From assembly GCA_015231815.1 (NCBI GenBank), contig JADGAW010000103.1, forward strand, positions 1-7,506: DNA of 7,506 nt, written 5' to 3'. Positions 1 to 5,705 of this stretch are shown here, in pieces (the stretch's first letter is position 1; the number at the start of each line of letters is the position of its first letter). The position numbers and the translations under genes were made by a program. The notes beneath the pieces are model-generated. The model worked only from the letters and a program-made list of their open reading frames with translations. It did no database searches and was not told the DNA's origin. This DNA comes from Nitrospinota bacterium. Lineage in GTDB: Bacteria > Nitrospinota_A > JADGAW01.

Positions 1-396
1 CATAAAGATGTCGGTGATATCTTTTAATCGGCAAGGAATTTTATTCACATAGTAATCTGATTCACCAGTTCTGTAGAGAGCTCGAGTTACGGTAATTTCT
101 TTATATTCACCAAAGTTTGTGGTAATTACCCCTTCATCAACTTCGAAGGTGAGGGATACCTTTGCATACCCGGAGGGTTTTCTCTTATCGCTTCCGCTAA
201 AGATAAAGTCCTCCATTTTTTGTCCTCGAAGGATTTTTGCCGATTGTTCCCCCAAAACCCAGCGTATGGCATCGGATATGTTGCTTTTTCCACATCCGTT
301 TGGACCTACAACAATATTAATTCCACGGTCAAATGCCAGTTTATGATGTTCGGAAAAAGATTTAAACCCGACTAATTCAAGTTGCTTGAAAAACAT
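1..396 (-). CDS. smc: Chromosome segregation ATPase SMC, N-terminal part
   Basis: SMC is the ATPase core of the condensin-like complex that organises and segregates the bacterial chromosome, working with ScpA and ScpB. Only the first 132 residues are present; the gene runs off the left edge of the window. The protein opens with MFFKQLELVGFKSF, the typical first strand of SMC heads. It then shows a Walker A motif, GPNGCGKS, at about residues 31-38, followed by the SMC-specific segments WVLGEQS (46-52) and LRGQKMEDFIFSG (57-69). The ATG overlaps the stop of the upstream small membrane-protein gene as TAATG, so the two are probably translationally coupled. A GGA-containing purine run about 11 bases upstream could serve as ribosome-binding site. 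SbcC or RecN are unlikely because the LGEQS and FSGS segments are SMC signatures. The coiled coil, hinge and C-terminal head cannot be assessed. Confidence 0.95.
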   Translation of the reverse strand, partial: MFFKQLELVGFKSFSEHHKLAFDRGINIVVGPNGCGKSNISDAIRWVLGEQSAKILRGQKMEDFIFSGSDKRKPSGYAKVSLTFEVDEGVITTNFGEYKEITVTRALYRTGESDYYVNKIPCRLKDITDIFM

Positions 397-683
397 TATT
401 GTTTTTTTCCTTTTTTTCTTCTTTTTTCTTTATTAGATGGCTTTTTAACGTTACTTTTTTCTTCATCCATTCTTAGTTGATGCTTTTTCTGGGTAAAAAG
501 GCTGACCTGTTTAACTCCGATATAGCCCATAGCGGCAGACAAAACCAATGAAATGGCAAGATAGTTGAACATATAGGAGAGAAAAGTAGCAAACAGCACA
601 ACAAAAAGGATGAGAAGGTTTATTCCGAGCTTTTTGTAGTATTGAATGACTTTTGCCTTTTGTTCTTCGCTAATTTCCTGCAT
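396..683 (-). CDS. Small two-helix membrane protein with lysine-rich tail, function unknown
   Basis: I do not recognise this 95-residue protein. A short charged N-terminus is followed by two hydrophobic segments at about residues 19-38 and 41-58, separated only by a tight turn, which suggests a membrane hairpin. The remainder is polar and ends in a strongly basic tail (KEKRRKKGKKQ), which by the positive-inside rule probably lies in the cytoplasm. The start is the only ATG after an in-frame TGA 13 bases upstream; no clear Shine-Dalgarno sequence precedes it. The stop overlaps the smc start, so the two genes are probably co-transcribed and translationally coupled. The tail is encoded by long A-runs. 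The gene is likely real because of its membrane profile, the coupling and the lack of a competing frame, but its role is unknown. Confidence 0.65.
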   Translation of the reverse strand: MQEISEEQKAKVIQYYKKLGINLLILFVVLFATFLSYMFNYLAISLVLSAAMGYIGVKQVSLFTQKKHQLRMDEEKSNVKKPSNKEKRRKKGKKQ

Positions 684-745
684 TTTATTATAATTTCATG
701 TAATTTTATCGAGGCATTTTATCCCATAGATGGCGATTCAAGAAA

Positions 746-756
746 GTCAGCCTGAC
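746..756. repeat. Short hyphenated palindrome GTCAG-C-CTGAC
   Basis: A perfect inverted repeat with 5-base arms around one central base lies in the 160-base gap between the divergent smc-side genes and exbD. Its position would suit an operator for either direction. Arms this short can arise by chance, and no matching copy was noticed elsewhere in the window. I see no convincing promoter hexamer pair in the rest of this gap. Confidence 0.25.
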
Positions 757-843
757 AATAAAAACTGCCCAGCAAGGAAATTTACCCATTCAGAAATTGA
801 ATCGGTTAAAATTACTGTTTTAATAATGTAAATAAGAATACCC

Positions 844-1241
844 ATGAAATTTAATCGAGGTGAAGAAGAAGATTTTCGAATGGATATGACTCCAATGATT
901 GATGTCATTTTCCTTCTTCTCATTTTCTTTATGGTATCAACGGTGTTTGTTGATTTCAGCAAGAAGATGGAAATTGTTCTTCCAGAATCAAGCGCATCGG
1001 AAAAAACATTAAAAAAGAAGAAGTAACCATTGAAGTAACGCAAAAAGGTGATATTTTCTTTAACAGCGAAGAAATTGAAGTAGAGGTGGTAAGGCAAAAA
1101 CTGGAGAAAAAGCTTAAGGAAAAAAAAGATTTAGCAATAATTATCAGAGCAGATAAGAAAGTAGAATACGGGAAAGTTATACGAATTCTCGGCTATTGCA
1201 AAGAACTTAAGATCGAGGATGTTGCAGTAGCTGTTAAATAA
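844..1241 (+). CDS. exbD: ExbD-type proton-channel subunit, split by a -1 frame change
   Basis: ExbD proteins anchor in the inner membrane and, with ExbB, convert proton-motive force into work for TonB- or Tol-type systems. The first frame (844-1026, 60 codons) holds a short cytoplasmic N-terminus, the family motif DMTPMIDVIFLLLIFF with its membrane aspartate at about residue 20, and one transmembrane helix. It then stops at TAA. The rest of ExbD, the periplasmic domain (VTIEVTQKGDIFFN ... IIIRADKKVEYGKV), continues in the -1 frame to the TAA at 1239-1241. That second part has no usable start of its own. Slipping at A_AAA_AAG (1011-1017) yields one 132-residue protein of normal ExbD length. 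The split is therefore programmed slippage, a one-base deletion in an A-run, or a sequencing error. No exbB is next to it in the window. An in-frame stop at 829 forces the start to 844; the ribosome-binding site is weak. Confidence 0.85.
1011..1017 (+). promoter_or_regulatory. Candidate -1 ribosomal frameshift site A_AAA_AAG
   Basis: The heptamer fits X_XXY_YYZ exactly in the exbD reading frame: codons TTA-AAA-AAG with the preceding A completing the pattern. It is the same slippery sequence used by E. coli dnaX. Slippage by -1 gives Lys-Lys-Glu-Glu-Val and enters the frame of the ExbD periplasmic domain. The zero-frame TAA lies seven bases after the heptamer. No AGGAG-like element is visible about 10 bases upstream and no strong hairpin directly downstream; the nearest is a weak AT-rich 6-bp stem (1055-1060 with 1069-1074), too far to be convincing. 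Lack of stimulators keeps an indel or sequencing error open. Confidence 0.5.
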
Positions 1242-1249
1242 GGGGGGGG
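1242..1249 (+). promoter_or_regulatory. G8 tract between exbD and rnhB, possible ribosome-binding site
   Basis: Eight consecutive G residues directly follow the exbD stop. With the preceding A residues, this is the only G-rich element upstream of rnhB and could pair with the 16S rRNA tail. It sits 15 bases before the ATG, longer than the usual 5-9. A run of this length is prone to slippage, both in the cell and in sequencing. Confidence 0.35.
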
Positions 1250-1264
1250 ATAAAAGAAAAAACC

Positions 1265-1864
1265 ATGAACACGTTATATGAGTTTGACCTTGAGTTCATT
1301 CAAAAGACCGGGGGACTTGTTGCCGGAGTTGACGAGGTGGGTAGAGGCCCTCTTGCTGGTCCGGTTGTTGCCGCATCAGTGATATTTTCCGAGCATGAAA
1401 TCATTGAGGGAATCAACGATTCCAAAAAATTATCCGAAAAAAAACGTGAGGAACTTTTTCCTCTCATCAAGAAAAGAGCCTTAGCTGTTACAGTGGGGAT
1501 TAAAAATAACCATTATATTGACAAGCATAATATTCGTACTGCTTCCCTTCATGCGATGCAAGATGCCATTGAACATTTAAACCACAAACCTTCTCTTATT
1601 CTTGTTGATGGACGGGATACTATCCCTTCTCTTACTATAGAACAGAAGTCTGTTATAAAGGGAGATTCCAAGTCCTATACAATTGCAGCGGCATCAATTG
1701 TGGCAAAAGTGATACGTGACCGAATTATGATGCATCACCACAAAAAACATCCGGAATACTATTTTTCTTCCCATAAAGGGTACGGTACAAAAAAGCATCT
1801 GGAAGCAATAAAGCAACACGGTTCTTTGCCAATACACCGATTTTCTTTTAGTGGTGTGAACTAA
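1265..1864 (+). CDS. rnhB: Ribonuclease HII
   Basis: RNase HII cuts the RNA strand of RNA-DNA hybrids and incises DNA at single embedded ribonucleotides, starting ribonucleotide excision repair in the cytoplasm. The 199-residue length is normal for the family. The acidic active site is complete: D23 and E24 in GVDEVGRGPLAGPV, D115 in LILVDG, and D134 in IKGD, with spacing close to that of the E. coli enzyme. Further family signatures are NDSKKLS (51-57), AAASIVAKVIRD (141-152), HKGYGTKKH (170-178) and HRFSF near the C-terminus. The gene follows exbD in the same direction with 23 bases between them, so co-transcription is likely. It converges on ruvX, with 37 bases between the two stops. Confidence 0.97.
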   Translation: MNTLYEFDLEFIQKTGGLVAGVDEVGRGPLAGPVVAASVIFSEHEIIEGINDSKKLSEKKREELFPLIKKRALAVTVGIKNNHYIDKHNIRTASLHAMQDAIEHLNHKPSLILVDGRDTIPSLTIEQKSVIKGDSKSYTIAAASIVAKVIRDRIMMHHHKKHPEYYFSSHKGYGTKKHLEAIKQHGSLPIHRFSFSGVN

Positions 1865-1869
1865 AAGAA
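1843..1869 (+). repeat. Inverted repeat overlapping the rnhB stop
   Basis: Nine-base perfect arms TTCTTTTAG (1843-1851) and CTAAAAGAA (1861-1869) flank a nine-base loop that ends at the rnhB stop codon. The stem is AT-rich with only two G-C pairs, and no T-run follows on either strand, so it is a poor intrinsic terminator. It may nonetheless mark the 3' end between the convergent rnhB and ruvX genes. Confidence 0.3.
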
Positions 1870-1901
1870 TGTAGCTGTTAGAAAGCTGTTTAAAAGAGGG
1901 G

Positions 1902-2327
1902 TTAGTTAAAACCGTTGGAGTGGTGGTCGAGGTAACTTTGAAGAATTATTTGGGCTGCAATTGAATCAAGGTGCTTTTTCATTTTTTTTTTCGTTTGAAC
2001 AATCTGCGAAAGTCTTGTTTCTGCTTCCTGCGTAGAATATCGTTCGTCCCACAAAACAATTGGTTCTGATATATAGTGCGAGAGATCATCAACATACCGA
2101 ATCGTTTCCTTTGCTTTTTTCCCTTCGGTGCCATCAGAATTTAATGGCAGACCAAAAATAAGCTTTTTTATATTCCGGGAATCAATCAGGTTGTGAAGAT
2201 AGTCAATAAGATATTCCTTACTTCGATACTGGTGAATCGTGAGGGGCACGGCAAATGTTTCCTGATAGTCGCTCAAGGCAAGCCCAACTCGTTTTAGTCC
2301 AAAGTCAACTCCCAGAAAAACAGCCAT
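1902..2327 (-). CDS. ruvX: RuvX/YqgF family nuclease (Holliday junction resolvase-like)
   Basis: Members of this RNase H-fold family are assigned to Holliday junction resolution and, in several bacteria, to 5' maturation of 16S rRNA. The 141-residue protein is full length. It carries the first-strand motif LGVDFGLKRVGLALSD with catalytic D8, IFGLPLNSDGTEG (57-69), WDERYST with E95 (93-99), and DSIAAQIILQSYLD with D121 (121-134). The start lies three bases after the HU stop, and an AGGGA ribosome-binding site sits inside the last HU codons, so it is coupled to HU and probably transcribed from the promoter ahead of HU. The pairing with HU does not by itself choose between the DNA and rRNA roles. 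Confidence 0.95.
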   Translation of the reverse strand: MAVFLGVDFGLKRVGLALSDYQETFAVPLTIHQYRSKEYLIDYLHNLIDSRNIKKLIFGLPLNSDGTEGKKAKETIRYVDDLSHYISEPIVLWDERYSTQEAETRLSQIVQTKKKMKKHLDSIAAQIILQSYLDHHSNGFN

Positions 2328-2330
2328 TCT

Positions 2331-2612
2331 TTAGCTTCCCTGATTAATTTTCTCCTTAAGTTCCTTTCCTGTTTTAAAGAAAGGTTTATTTTTTGGAGTA
2401 ATTTTAATTGCTTCCCCGGTTTTTGGATTTCGTCCCATTCTATCGTTATATTTTCTCAAACTAAAAGAGCCAAAACCCCGCAATTCAACCCTGTCTCCAT
2501 CCTTTAGAGCGTCTTTAATTGAATTGAAAAATAAGTCAACGATATCGTTTGCTTCTTTTCTTGTTGCCCCTGTTTTTCTTTTTAATAAATTAACAAGATG
2601 TTCACGTCTCAT
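2331..2612 (-). CDS. HU/IHF family histone-like DNA-binding protein
   Basis: These small dimeric proteins bend and compact DNA and help assemble nucleoprotein complexes. The 93-residue product matches the family along its whole length: an N-terminal helical body (MRREHLVNLLKRKTG), the RGFGSFSLRKYNDRMGRNPKTGE segment leading into the beta arm at about residues 45-67 with the DNA-intercalating proline of RNPKTG, and the closing strand PKNKPFFKTGKELKEKIN. A GGAG ribosome-binding site five bases before the ATG supports the start. From sequence alone it cannot be assigned to HU or to an IHF subunit, so no gene symbol is given. It is the first gene of a likely two-gene unit with ruvX, with its own candidate promoter after nfo. 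Confidence 0.95.
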   Translation of the reverse strand: MRREHLVNLLKRKTGATRKEANDIVDLFFNSIKDALKDGDRVELRGFGSFSLRKYNDRMGRNPKTGEAIKITPKNKPFFKTGKELKEKINQGS

Positions 2613-2646
2613 AACAACTCCATACTTTAAGGTTCAAATTCTGGTA

Positions 2647-2675
2647 ATTATAATAAAAATAACGTGTTAAAGCAA
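2647..2675 (-). promoter_or_regulatory. Candidate sigma-70-type promoter for HU-ruvX
   Basis: Read on the minus strand, TTGCTT (2670-2675) and a perfect TATAAT (2647-2652) are separated by 17 bases. The element begins just after the nfo stop and predicts a start point near 2640, giving a leader of about 28 bases that contains the GGAG site of HU. The -35 matches only the TTG of the consensus, but the -10 box, spacing and position are all good. Confidence 0.6.
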
Positions 2676-2678
2676 TAA

Positions 2679-3533
2679 TTAAAAACTTCTTAAGAGATTG
2701 GTATTTATAATATCCTCTTTTAGGTCGTCTCCTTTTGGCGTTTCAAGTATTTTGGGAACATCTTTAAATCGCTCATCCTTCATTAAAAGCCTGAAGGCAT
2801 CAACACCAATTGTACCCTTACCGAGGTGTTCATGTCGGTCAACCCTGCTTCCCAACTCTTTCTTTGAGTCATTGACATGAAAAACTGCTATCTTATCTAA
2901 CCCGATAGAAGAATCAAATGCATCGAAGGTTTTCTTATACCCTTCTTCCGTGGAAATATCGTAACCAGCAGCAAATATATGGCAGGTATCAACACAGAAA
3001 GCTATTCGTTCCTTTTGTTCAATTTTATCGAGTAAATAGTTAAAGTGTTCAAAGCTATAACCAAGGTTTTTTCCCTGTCCGGCTGTGGTTTCAAAGGTTG
3101 GATGAACTTCCCACTTGTTATGTTTATCAAGAAGCCTGTTCAACGACTCAGCGATTTTATTTAAACCATTCTCTTCCCCTGCTCCACCATGAGAACCTGG
3201 GTGAAAGACCAAATATTTTATTTTGAGTTGATGACAACGTTTCATTTCATCAGCAAAGGCAAGCATTGATTTCTCATATGTATCTTCCTTAAGTGCTGCC
3301 AAATTGATTAAATAACTGTTATGAGCAATGACGGAGTGAATACCAGAATCATCTTTTGCCTTTTGAAATGCATCAAGTTCTGCTGATGCAAATTCTTTTG
3401 CTTGCCACTGCATATTATTTTTGGTAAAAATCTGGACGACTTGATGACGAACAGATTTACCTCTTTCAATTGCTTTATGCACTCCACCAGAAATGGACAT
3501 ATGGGCTCCGATATTATCGTTTACTTCATGCAT
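2679..3533 (-). CDS. nfo: Endonuclease IV (AP endonuclease)
   Basis: Endonuclease IV is a trinuclear zinc enzyme that cuts the DNA backbone 5' of abasic sites and removes 3' blocking groups in base excision repair. The 284-residue protein keeps all nine metal ligands in family order: H71, H111 (FHPGSH), E148 (FETTAGQG), D182 and H185 (CVDTCHIFAAGYD), H219 (FHVNDSK), D232 and H234 (VDRHEHLGKGTIG) and E264 (LETPKG). These lie two or three residues later than in the E. coli protein, matching a slightly longer N-terminus before IGAHMS. The annotated ATG has a poor ribosome-binding site, and the residue-12 methionine is unlikely because it would remove the first strand. The gene follows the phosphatase gene after 66 bases, in which I see no clear terminator or promoter, so read-through is possible. 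Confidence 0.97.
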   Translation of the reverse strand: MHEVNDNIGAHMSISGGVHKAIERGKSVRHQVVQIFTKNNMQWQAKEFASAELDAFQKAKDDSGIHSVIAHNSYLINLAALKEDTYEKSMLAFADEMKRCHQLKIKYLVFHPGSHGGAGEENGLNKIAESLNRLLDKHNKWEVHPTFETTAGQGKNLGYSFEHFNYLLDKIEQKERIAFCVDTCHIFAAGYDISTEEGYKKTFDAFDSSIGLDKIAVFHVNDSKKELGSRVDRHEHLGKGTIGVDAFRLLMKDERFKDVPKILETPKGDDLKEDIINTNLLRSF

Positions 3534-3599
3534 AAAGGTCTAAAGCTGTTTAAGGTTTATCAATAAAACTGAATATTTTAGGGAGGGGTGAAGTTGTCC

Positions 3600-4832
3600 T
3601 TAATTTACCTTTAAAGACAAAATCGTAATATCATCCGACTGTTTTGCAGTGTTTGAAAAGAGTGAAACTTCATGTAATAAACCCTCATGGAGAATATTTA
3701 ATGAAGCTTTGTTTAAATTCACCATGGTTTCTTTTAATCGTGTTTCTGAATATAAATCACCCTTGGGGTTCATCGCCTCAGTAACACCATCCGTATAAAT
3801 AAAGAGATAATCTCCTTTATTGAAGGAACTTTTCATATTGGAATACTCAGACTCATAAAACATCGTCAGAGGATAACCAGGGGGTATTTCCATGAATTCA
3901 ACGTTATTATCTTTCGATATTAACAATGGTGGGTTATGAGCTGCATTGGAAAACAGAAGTTCATTCGTATCAAAATCCAAAATTGCAACAAAAATGGTGG
4001 CAAAAACATTTGTTTTTTCCTCAAAAAGAAACTGGTTGACCTGTTTCAATGCAATGGCAGGATCTTTGTGTTCTTTTAATTCTCTTCGTAAGAGAGTTTT
4101 ACAGGTCATCATGAACATTGCTGCTCCAATTCCTTTACCAGAAACATCGCCAACAAAGATACAAACTTTATTTTCATCAATAAGGAAAATATCATAGAAA
4201 TCTCCTCCGACTTCGTTTGCAGGTTTAATGTGAGCGAGGACATCAAACTCATTTCTTTCTGGAAACAGCGGGAAGTTGCTTGGCATAACAGAAAACTGAA
4301 TTTCACGTGCAATATTTAACTCGCTATTAAGCCGCTCTTTGTCAGAAGTTATTTTCTTCATTTCCATAAGGTCGCTATAAGACCTTATGGCAGAAACAAC
4401 CGTAGTAAAGAGCTTCTGTGCTGTCAGTTCATGTTTTTCCTTATAATCATTAATGTCGTATTCAACAATGACCTCTCTTTCCGGAGCATACCCTGGCTGT
4501 CCGGTTCTTAAGACAATTCTTACTTCAAAATTATTTAAATCATTTCGGATATGCTTGACCATATTTAAGCCGGTATCATCTTCTTCCATAACGATATCCA
4601 GCAAAACAAGGATAATATTTGAATGCTCTTCGAGATATTTTTTTGCCTGATTTGAGGTACTTGCACAATAAAGCTCAAGACCTTTTCCCTTGAAGGAAAA
4701 GTCCCCCAATGCCATTCGTGTTACTTCAAGAATTTCCTCTTCATCATCAACGACCAACACTTTCCATCTCTCTCCATCTTGTTTTTCTTCAGGAGTGTCA
4801 TCTTCATCGAGAAAGCTTAATTCATCAGACAT
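3600..4832 (-). CDS. Response regulator: atypical receiver fused to SpoIIE-type PP2C phosphatase
   Basis: This 410-residue cytoplasmic protein joins a phosphoryl-receiving domain to a serine/threonine phosphatase of the SpoIIE/RsbU class, which usually dephosphorylates STAS-domain anti-sigma-factor antagonists. After an acidic leader, the receiver (about 23-152) has D29-D30, phosphoacceptor D79 in LLDIVM, T110 and K133. The usual lysine-proline pair is replaced by YKEKHEL, and the RTGQPG...APE and YDINDYKEK segments resemble receivers of the kind found in DUF3369 proteins. A probable linker helix (153-175) leads to the phosphatase, with NIAREIQ (173-179), ANEVGGDFYD (205-214, D211), GDVSGKG (228-234, D229), YTDGVTEA (346-353, D348) and SDDIT (399-403). 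All expected metal-binding aspartates are present, so it should be active. Two STAS genes lie immediately upstream in the same direction, 25 bases away, making them the obvious candidate substrates. The ribosome-binding site is weak, which suggests coupling. Confidence 0.93.
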   Translation of the reverse strand: MSDELSFLDEDDTPEEKQDGERWKVLVVDDEEEILEVTRMALGDFSFKGKGLELYCASTSNQAKKYLEEHSNIILVLLDIVMEEDDTGLNMVKHIRNDLNNFEVRIVLRTGQPGYAPEREVIVEYDINDYKEKHELTAQKLFTTVVSAIRSYSDLMEMKKITSDKERLNSELNIAREIQFSVMPSNFPLFPERNEFDVLAHIKPANEVGGDFYDIFLIDENKVCIFVGDVSGKGIGAAMFMMTCKTLLRRELKEHKDPAIALKQVNQFLFEEKTNVFATIFVAILDFDTNELLFSNAAHNPPLLISKDNNVEFMEIPPGYPLTMFYESEYSNMKSSFNKGDYLFIYTDGVTEAMNPKGDLYSETRLKETMVNLNKASLNILHEGLLHEVSLFSNTAKQSDDITILSLKVN

Positions 4833-4857
4833 ATTCGTTCTATGGTGTTATTAAAGT

Positions 4858-5211
4858 TTAACATTCGGCTAAATATTCTTTTGCTTCTTCTTCTGTTTTA
4901 AACATTTTAATTTTTTTATTTAAACGGGTCATCTGAAAAAGTTCATTAACATCTTTTTGAACATAACAGAATACAATCGCTCCATCAACTGCCTTTATCT
5001 TTTGAAAATACTTAACAATTAACCCCAAACCAGAGCTATTAATATGGGTAACCTCAGACATGTTAATTAAAAATTTCTTCACCCCTTTATCAAGGAAGGT
5101 TTTAAAAAAGGTTTCAAGACTATTATTTTCCTCTATAGTTATTAACTTCCCCTTAAGGCTGGCTTTTAAATCATTTCCATTGTTCGATACATCTATCTTT
5201 GTAACTTCCAT
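4858..5211 (-). CDS. STAS-domain protein (anti-sigma-factor antagonist-like), second of two
   Basis: Single-domain STAS proteins of the SpoIIAA/RsbV type bind an anti-sigma factor or another partner when a conserved serine is unphosphorylated. This 117-residue protein shows the fold's features: a first strand pair (LKASLKGKLIT), the loop NMSEVTHINSSGLGLIVKYF with putative phospho-serine S59, and a C-terminal region with FQMTRLNKKIKMF matching the family's leucine/phenylalanine-rich end. The usual Asp before the serine is Asn (N58). The ATG at 5211 is preferred because GGAGG lies seven bases upstream; a TTG one codon earlier would leave only four. It lies between the other STAS gene and the phosphatase gene, with gaps of 61 and 25 bases, so one operon is likely. 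Its kinase is not in the window. Confidence 0.88.
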   Translation of the reverse strand: MEVTKIDVSNNGNDLKASLKGKLITIEENNSLETFFKTFLDKGVKKFLINMSEVTHINSSGLGLIVKYFQKIKAVDGAIVFCYVQKDVNELFQMTRLNKKIKMFKTEEEAKEYLAEC

Positions 5212-5218
5212 CAAAAAA

Positions 5219-5223
5219 CCTCC
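5219..5223 (-). promoter_or_regulatory. Ribosome-binding site GGAGG deciding the STAS start
   Basis: On the minus strand GGAGG is followed by TTTTTTG and then ATG. The seven-base spacing favours the ATG at 5211 over the TTG at 5214. Confidence 0.8.
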
Positions 5224-5237
5224 ATGTGAAAAGAAAA

Positions 5238-5243
5238 ATTATA
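5238..5243 (-). promoter_or_regulatory. Possible internal -10 box upstream of the second STAS gene
   Basis: A perfect TATAAT occurs on the minus strand in the gap between the two STAS genes, about 26 bases before the ATG at 5211. No good -35 hexamer is seen 16-18 bases farther upstream, so this may be chance in AT-rich DNA. If real, it would give the second STAS gene and the phosphatase a basal promoter independent of sigma-54. Confidence 0.25.
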
Positions 5244-5272
5244 GCAATATTTTTAAATGTTCATGAAACTTT

Positions 5273-5626
5273 TTATTGAGGGGAAATAACTTCATGTATC
5301 TCATTCATTGAATCACAAATATTGATCATATGGTCAACGCAAGTGATTTTAAGGACTTTTTTTATAAATTGATCCGCTTCAAAAATAATAAGTTTTCCCG
5401 TTGCATTTTCAACTAATTTATATAAGTTTAACAAACTATTAATGCCTGTACTATTTATTGTTGTAATTCTTTTGAAATGAAGAACGAAATTGAATATTTC
5501 TGACCGGACACTTTCAACAACAAGCTTTTCTAATTCCTCGAAATCTTTACTATTTATAATTTTGCCATCAAGGCAAATTATTCTCATACTCTTTTCTTTT
5601 ACAACATTATTATTAATAATTTTCAT
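5273..5626 (-). CDS. STAS-domain protein (anti-sigma-factor antagonist-like), first of two
   Basis: A 117-residue protein with a divergent STAS fold: strand MRIICLDGKIIN (14-25), helix EELEKLVVESV, strand FNFVLHF, then the signature loop ITTINSTGINSLLNLYKL with putative phospho-serine S59, and strand GKLIIFEA. As in its neighbour, the Asp usually preceding the serine is Asn (N58); the following residue is Thr. Apart from the fold it shares little sequence with the second STAS protein, so this is not a recent tandem duplication. The start at 5626 has a strong AAGGAG site six bases upstream, which argues against an internal start at Met14. It is the first gene after a predicted sigma-54 promoter and is probably co-transcribed with the second STAS gene and the phosphatase gene. 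An RsbV-like role is inferred from the fold and neighbours. Confidence 0.83.
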   Translation of the reverse strand: MKIINNNVVKEKSMRIICLDGKIINSKDFEELEKLVVESVRSEIFNFVLHFKRITTINSTGINSLLNLYKLVENATGKLIIFEADQFIKKVLKITCVDHMINICDSMNEIHEVISPQ

Positions 5627-5632
5627 TTTTCA

Positions 5633-5638
5633 CTCCTT
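5633..5638 (-). promoter_or_regulatory. Strong ribosome-binding site AAGGAG of the first STAS gene
   Basis: AAGGAG on the minus strand ends six bases before the ATG at 5626. It fixes the start at that ATG and lies inside the short leader predicted from the sigma-54 promoter. Confidence 0.8.
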
Positions 5639-5655
5639 TATTTTTTTATTATTGG

Positions 5656-5671
5656 AGCAATTTTGATGCCG
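5656..5671 (-). promoter_or_regulatory. Sigma-54 (RpoN) -24/-12 promoter of the STAS-STAS-phosphatase operon
   Basis: The minus strand reads CGGCATCAAAATTGCT. GG (5669-5670) and GC (5657-5658) are separated by exactly ten bases, and the boxes GGCA and TTGCT match the consensus TGGCAC-N5-TTGCW except at the two outer positions of the first box. The predicted start is an A near 5645, which leaves a leader of about 19 bases containing AAGGAG. The next gene upstream encodes a sigma-54 activator. No other GG-N10-GC match with both boxes was found in this gap. Confidence 0.7.
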
Positions 5672-5705
5672 CAACATAATTTTTGTCTTTCCCTGCAAAG
5701 AAGGC

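Noticed and set aside
396..450. Long A-runs encoding the lysine tail of the small membrane protein as another frameshift site
   Set aside because: The frame ends in a stop that overlaps the smc start, and no alternative frame continues a recognisable domain, so nothing calls for slippage.
687..692. A minus-strand TATAAT just before the 95-residue membrane protein
   Set aside because: It ends three bases from the ATG, so transcription would start inside the gene, and no -35 match lies at the right distance.
730..831. A 33-codon open frame upstream of, and in frame with, exbD
   Set aside because: The translation has no membrane helix or recognisable motif, no ribosome-binding site precedes it, and it does not resemble the end of ExbB.
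747..1097. A 116-codon minus-strand open frame across exbD
   Set aside because: It lies opposite a clear ExbD sequence on the plus strand; its hydrophobic, phenylalanine-rich product is the antisense of that gene.
1870..1892. Direct repeat AGCTGTT between rnhB and ruvX as a possible attachment site
   Set aside because: The copies are seven bases long, AGCTGTTTA-like strings also occur near 3544, and there is no integrase or tRNA gene nearby.
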